Source: Gnetum montanum (lineage: Eukaryota; Streptophyta; Gnetopsida; Gnetales; Gnetaceae). From it: a stretch of DNA of 64,000 nt. Positions within the stretch are counted from its first letter, which is position 1; each line of letters begins with the position of its first letter. Under the pieces are notes generated by a model that saw nothing but the letters and a program-made list of their open reading frames with translations, was not told the origin of the DNA and made no database searches. Positions 59,691-64,000 of the stretch are shown piece by piece. The translations under genes were made by a program, and so were the position numbers. The stretch is from assembly GCA_015680685.1 (NCBI GenBank), contig MNCI01010150.1:751318-815317 (forward strand), given 5' to 3'.

Positions 59691-60400
59691 TGTCACAAAT
59701 TTCAAAGAAGATATATTGGAGTCTAACAAGAAATTTCACTCTATGGTAAGATGTCTTAGTTGAGAAACTTTGGTCTTAGGTAAGACATCTCTACAAAATA
59801 GTAGACATCTCAAGTTGTGACAAGACGTCTCAACCAAGATGTTTTGCAACTGGTCAAGACATCTCAATCAAGATGTCTTAGGATAAATGAGATGTCTCAC
59901 TTGTAAGGTGGAGAACATTGTAAGACATATTAAGCTCATGGAAAACATCTCAATTAATCATTTCTAGTCATTATGTGAATTCCAACGGACATATGATGTT
60001 AACAAGGCTATAAAAGAAAGTGATACCTTTTTGGAAATTGTAAGCACTATTCATGTGATTAAGAAATCATTGTATGCATCCTTTGAGAATTTTTGTACTT
60101 CATTTCTCTATTAATTGTTGAATTGTTTACTATAAAGTAAGAAATCAAAAGCTTAGTTTGTTTTCTTCCTTGATCTTTCTATCTCCTATTGTAAGCTTTG
60201 AGGGGTTAAGTGTGCTTGTTAAGAGAAGAAATCTTTTGAGCTTGTTGGAACCTTGAGAGGTTGAGTGTGTTTCTAAGAGAAAATAACCATAGTGGAGCTC
60301 AAGACTTTGTAAAGGTTGTGATGTCCTTGAAACCACATTTTTAAGGAACAAAATTTAGAGGTGTACAAGGATTATACCCTCTAAGTTTTGATGTATCCAA
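59690..60400 (+). repeat. Possible LTR remnant with AAGACATCTC words
   Basis: Between 59720 and 59955 the ten-base word AAGACATCTC, its complement and close variants occur about ten times in both orientations. Downstream, GGGGTTAAGTGTGCTTG and CTTGAGAGGTTGAGTGTG, then a stretch ending near 60400, resemble the U5 style of plant copia LTRs. No ends, PBS or partner copy were found, so the call is weak. Confidence 0.3.
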
Positions 60401-60680
60401 GTTAGGAAACCATGTACACCTATTATGAAAAAATTGGATCTCATTTGCCAAAACTTATTCAACCCTCCTTCTACATTCTTAATCCTCAAATGCAACTAAG
60501 AAGCCTAATTTTTTTCTTCATGCTAATTTATATGAGTTATTGGTTGCGAATATTTTATCACAATATGTGTTCATTCAAGTTTTGGACTACTTGGCTCATA
60601 ATCAAAGTTTTATTTCATAGTTAAATGATGTGCTATAAAAACATGATATCCAAGTCCTTTATGTTAGGTATTATTCTTCC

Positions 60681-60959
60681 TTTTTTCTACTTGTTGAGTT
60701 AGGTAATGCTTTGATGGTGCAACGTGTCCTAAATCTAGGATCTTTTATACATAAATATGCAATGTTGATAATTCATAAGTGGGCTCTAGATTTTAATGTC
60801 CAATCTAACAAATATGCTAAAGTTCCATGTTTTCTTAAGTTATATAATCTTCTGCTAATTTTTTAGAAAGTTGAGCAAGAAATTATTAGTCTCCTTGGTT
60901 CTATCAAACATATGGAATCTATTTCTACTACTTTGGGTTTCAAAGATATTTTTTTTTGT
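60681..60959 (+). pseudogene. DUF4283-like fragment, probably LINE ORF1 or a related gene
   Basis: The frame reads VELGNALMVQRVLNLGSF, IHKYAMLIIHKWALDFNVQS, KVPCFLKLYNLLLIF, stop at 60864, then KVEQEIISLLGSIKHMES. The order VL--G-F, L-I--W--DFN, P-FLKLYNLL--F, I---LGSI is that of the plant DUF4283 domain, found in LINE ORF1 proteins and nucleic-acid-binding relatives. Only this domain is recognisable; no zinc knuckle, endonuclease or RT lies nearby. One in-frame stop, flanks out of frame. Confidence 0.55.
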
Positions 60960-61692
60960 TAAAATCAATCCTCTTAATCATAAAAAGAATAGGTATTATA
61001 ATCAAGAGGAAAGAATTTTATTTAGCCGATTACACATAATCTTCCTAATTCTTGAAATTTTTACCATCATAAAGACATTTTTTTAATGCTTATCATTTTT
61101 TGCTTAGAAAAAAAGATTCTCAAGAAAAGAAAAAATGTGTTAAAGTTGAAGATTTGAAAATCAAGTAATGTTAATGATAAAAATCTAGAAGAGATATATG
61201 TTCATGTACATATTTTTATTGCTACTAGAGAAAATATTAAGTAGCCTAGACAAATAGCTCATATTGTAAATTTTTTCTTCTTTGATAAGAATACTATTAA
61301 CTTAAACACTAAAACTAGTGTTAACAAGAAGGCTATTATCAATAGTGAAATTCTTAACATAAAATCCATAACAAGCAATAAGGTGAAGATCTTTCACGTG
61401 TGGTACCACTTTCTTACTTTAATACTAATATTGGTATTTAGCCACAACTATCTATGTTGAATCCTTTTGCCATTTTAAGTTCAAGCATGGATACTGAAAA
61501 GTGATGTAAATTTTATTATGATTGGGATCTTTCTCCTTTTAAAAATCAATTTTTTACTTATTTGTTATATGTATCAATTATAAGGTTATTTGCATGAATA
61601 GATAGTCATAAAATTGGGAAATATTTTTCTTTCCTTATTTTTTGTCTACTCATTGTCTAGCTTTGTGATGTACTATGAAATTTCTTTGTTCA
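60960..61692. other. AT-rich spacer
   Basis: No gene or element boundary seen. Many A and T runs. Confidence 0.5.
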
Positions 61693-61720
61693 TTATATAT
61701 ATATATATATATATATATAT
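61693..61720. repeat. (AT)n microsatellite
   Basis: About 13-14 uninterrupted AT dinucleotides. Confidence 0.95.
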
Positions 61721-61760
61721 CCAAAAATCTTAGAATAATATAAAATATGATAATTGATGG

Positions 61761-61840
61761 GACGTGATATCGCATCCCCTACGATATCGCGTACTTGATA
61801 TCGTGTCTTCCCCTGCGATATTGCATACGTGATATTGCAG
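61761..61840 (+). promoter_or_regulatory. GATATCG palindrome array upstream of TATA (element G)
   Basis: Five near-palindromic words in 80 bases: GTGATATCGC, ACGATATCGC, TTGATATCGTG, GCGATATTGC and GTGATATTGC. D and E have the same words at the matching U3 position. Position and spacing suggest protein-binding sites; this is inference. Confidence 0.6.
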
Positions 61841-61854
61841 CGCACCACCAAATC

Positions 61855-61862
61855 TATAAATA
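61855..61862 (+). promoter_or_regulatory. TATA box of element G LTR
   Basis: TATAAATA within CTATAAATAAGAGG, identical in E. The first transcribed base would lie about 30 bases on. Confidence 0.65.
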
Positions 61863-62003
61863 AGAGGTAGCTCTCCCTTGTTTCTTCATCTAGATGTAGA
61901 CCCTTAGTGAAACTCTTGCAGTTTTACCTCTCCAGAGATAGAATAATTTCCATGTGCTCACAGTGGGAGTTCCAAAGTGAACGGATCTTTATTCAAGCAA
62001 ATA

Positions 62004-62038
62004 TTGTACTTGAGCACAAGTTTTTGTACAGAAATAAA
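62004..62038 (+). promoter_or_regulatory. R-region hairpin and AATAAA (element G)
   Basis: TTGTAC at 62004-62009 pairs with GTACAG-type sequence near 62026-62030, with TGAGCACAAG in the loop. AATAAA follows at 62033-62038. E and I keep the same layout, and a decayed form is in C. Confidence 0.6.
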
Positions 62039-62580
62039 GACGAACTGTTGGATAAACCTTGTAGTGCATGGACTAAGCTAAATAGGACTTTAATTACTAT
62101 TATTTATTATTCATCATTTAAATTTTTTATTAGTTAATTAAATCTCTCTCGACCCTTAACTCCTAGTTAAGTGCATTCAGTACGACTGCTTCGAGCATGT
62201 GCGTTACGCTTAGTAATCCCACCAACGAATAGCGTTTGGTAATCCCAGAAGGTTGCATTGGTTCAAGGTGTAAATGGTAAGTGGGATGGATACTGATGCT
62301 AGGCATTAGAACTTAGTTAGTTAAAGTTAGTTACTTAGTCTCTTCACCCTTTCCCTTATTAGCATAGGCGATAAAACATAAAAGATATAAAAATCAGATA
62401 CCTCAGACTTACTTAATCATACAACCGTGACAAATACAAGTAAGTCTGGGAAGACAACGAATGATTAACTTTAAGTGTTCCATAAGGTGTGTAGGCACTT
62501 AGTCTATAGAGTTCTACCGGATTGCGCATGTAACGCTCATATTCGTATGGTTAAGTGTAGGGGTACCTCACCACTCATCA

Positions 62581-62599
62581 TTGGTGCCGTTCTCAGGGA
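62581..62599 (+). promoter_or_regulatory. Primer binding site of element G
   Basis: TTGGTGCCGTTCTCAGGGA, Athila tRNA-Asp-type site. Confidence 0.85.
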
Positions 62600-62774
62600 C
62601 TAAGTTGTTTGTGCGCTAAGTAGAACATAGGTGAAACATCACAAAATTTCGAGCTTGGTACTTCCCCAGCAAGAAGCAGGTCCCTTGGACCCACGAGCAA
62701 CCACGGCTACATTTGGTGTCGCACATTGCAACTTTGGGAATCAAGAGGCTTAATTTTCACTAAGTGTGTAGTAC

Positions 62775-63160
62775 CAGCGTATACGCCTAGCATCAACAGC
62801 GTATACGCCCAGCGTATATGCCCGGCATCCCTAGCGTATACGCCCAGCGTAGACATCTGACTCACGTGCCCGATGTACACGCCACACCTGTACGCTCGGC
62901 AGGTACCACAGATGCATATGCCTGATGATGAAGTCTCAATGACAGAATGAAGACAGCACCGAAGAGCAAGAATTGAAGCAAGTTGGCAGTCGTCAGCGTA
63001 TACACTTGGCGTATACACCTAGCCATTGTTAGCGTGTACGCCTAGCGTCCATAGCATCTCCACCCAAGTTCACACACGCCCAGCACATCCAGCGTATACG
63101 CCCGGCGTGTACGTCAGCCTGATGTAGCGTCTACGCCCCGAGTATACGCCCAGCAGATGT
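62775..63160 (+). repeat. CGTATACGCC minisatellite in the LTR of F
   Basis: Two clusters (62775-62860 and 62995-63160) of units like AGCGTATACGCCCAGC, each with the palindrome GTATAC. About a dozen copies, imperfectly spaced. Confidence 0.8.
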
Positions 63161-63241
63161 AATATATTGTATATTTGTAAATTGTATGCACCCGGTCAAC
63201 ACACCACGTGTCTCCTAACCCGAGTCTAGCGTAACAACCAG

Positions 63242-63249
63242 TATAAAAA
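63242..63249 (+). promoter_or_regulatory. TATA box of element F LTR
   Basis: TATAAAAA then CCCCACTTTTCCAC, conserved with A (7128). Confidence 0.65.
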
Positions 63250-63804
63250 CCCCACTTTTCCACTTCACCTGAACGGTTGGCAAAAATCCCAGAGCACACC
63301 AGAGACATTTACGCTGCACACCAGAGCTAAAACCCTTATGCTGGAAAGCTTGTACGCAGTGCACACAGTCTCTACGCCACGCCTACAGCGTATACCAGCC
63401 CAGCCATCCCTGCATTCACCAAGGCTTTTCGTCCGCCTTGTGTTCATCACAACTGCGTTAGACCGGTGCACTGTACTTTGATTCTGTAATACCATTGTTT
63501 ACAGTTTACTCTAATTTCTTACACGTTTTTCTGTTTACACTCGTCCACATTTACGCCTTGTTCACATCTGTTACGCTGTTTACACTCCCGTTTACGCCGT
63601 TTATGCATAACCCAGCATATAGCACTTCGGCTTACGTGCGGGTAAATCCTTGTCTGATCCGCATGCGGACCACCCAAGGTACTCTACCTTCGTGCATTCC
63701 AGCTCGCCCTCAGGTGAAGGAAGGGTCTTCTGTGCGTGTCTCGCAATCTCACGGTCTCTGTTTCCTTCCAGCCGGTGACCGATGATTTCAGGCGGTACAA
63801 AAAT

Positions 63805-63821
63805 TGGTGCTAGAAGGAGGG
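63805..63821 (+). promoter_or_regulatory. Primer binding site of element F
   Basis: TGGTGCTAGAAGGAGGG, five bases inside the LTR end; one change from B. Confidence 0.8.
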
Positions 63822-64000
63822 GATCCTAAAAAACTCGCTCGCAAACTTCTTAGCGTCTACGCTGTTGAGCGTATATGCTGCCAACCACACGCCGTTTTCT
63901 GCTGAAACCTCAGCCTCGTCTGAAAACCTTGCCTGCACGCTCACCAGTGTCTACACTCATCAGTGTTTTCGCTGCCCTGCTTCAAACTCTGCAAGTCTTT
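63822..64000 (+). other. Leader of element F
   Basis: Rich in ACGCTG and GCGT words (TCTACGCTGTTGAGCG, CACGCTCACC), in the style of the A leader. Gag would lie beyond the window. Confidence 0.6.

Larger units (their letters stand above)
61755..62580 (+). repeat. 5' (or solo) LTR of Athila element G
   Basis: TGATGGGACGTGATATCG to CCTCACCACTCATCA, 826 bp, followed by a PBS. U3 has a dense GATATCG array, TATAAATA is at 61855-61862 and an R-region hairpin precedes AATAAA at 62033-62038. It shares the body of the LTRs of D and E. CpG content is higher than in E, suggesting a younger copy. Internal sequence stops after 51 bases at element F. Confidence 0.87.
62632..63799 (+). repeat. 5' LTR of element F
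   Basis: 1168 bp, TGAAACATCAC to CAGGCGGTACA. U3 holds the CGTATACGCC array. TATAAAAAC is at 63242-63249. U5 has TTGTCTGATCCGCATGCGGACC and CCACCCAAGGTACTCTACC, shared with A. Shorter than the B LTR mainly because B has extra gene-less U3 sequence. Confidence 0.85.
62632..64000 (+). mobile_element. Element F: Tat-lineage element, 5' end only
   Basis: Starts TGAAACATCAC within the leader of G. LTR 62632-63799, PBS, then 180 bases of leader before the edge. It shares start, TATA block, ACCGGTGCACTGTA and U5 text with A. CpG sites are kept much better than in A or B, so it looks the youngest copy here. Confidence 0.85.

Noticed and set aside
62707-63018. 103-codon minus-strand ORF in the F LTR
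   Set aside because: Lies in the CGTATACGCC array and LTR; composition-driven.
1-64000. tRNA, rRNA or intact host genes
   Set aside because: I saw no cloverleaf-like or rRNA-like sequence and no long ORF outside element remnants; a tRNA or gene scan was not possible here.

Overview
This window looks like repeat-rich nuclear DNA from a large plant genome. I found no intact host gene, rRNA, tRNA or CRISPR array. Almost every recognisable stretch belongs to old LTR retrotransposons of two Ty3/gypsy groups, the Tat and Athila lineages, which are known from plants. A Helitron fragment and a piece that looks like LINE ORF1 are also present. Coding regions are full of in-frame stops, many explained by C-to-T decay, so copies are old and slowly removed. 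That would fit a gymnosperm-type genome, but this is inference.

Layout from left to right. Element A (1-7720, +) is a Tat-type element whose pol, post-pol region and 3' LTR are visible; its 5' LTR lies outside the window. It is inserted in the reverse transcriptase region of element D, a reverse-strand Athila-type element (7721-19439). D is also split inside gag by element E (9386-16479, reverse), a complete Athila-type element with two LTRs, a 5-bp target duplication and most of pol deleted. A plain spacer follows (19440-21485). Element C (21486-47144, +) is an Athila-type element with both LTRs, gag, protease, RT, RNase H, integrase and a separate 3' region whose second part holds an env-position ORF. 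Element B (30623-43889, reverse), a complete Tat-type element with ~1.96-kb LTRs, is inserted in that 3' region. After C come a spacer with a Helitron helicase fragment (49007-49382), cut by a forward Athila LTR plus gag (I, 49383-51275). This meets, tail to tail, a reverse Athila copy (H, 51276-57497). The last part holds AT-rich spacer, a possible LTR remnant, a DUF4283-like fragment, an Athila LTR (G, 61755-62580), and a Tat element (F, from 62632) inserted 51 bp downstream of G's LTR. F runs off the right edge.

In intact relatives gag would form the particle, protease mature it, RT and RNase H copy RNA starting at the PBS and PPT, and integrase insert the cDNA. Here nearly all of these genes are broken. 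The most interesting signals are regulatory. Tat copies A and B share a canonical splice donor just after the pol stop and an acceptor just before a small ORF, with tandem repeats between them, plus a shared acceptor before pol. The Athila LTRs share a TATA box, an R-region hairpin and AATAAA, but carry two different families of U3 palindromic arrays. Athila copies C and E have two polypurine tracts flanking a 3' accessory region. A single N at 35625 is bordered by an exact 46-bp duplication and marks an assembly artefact.
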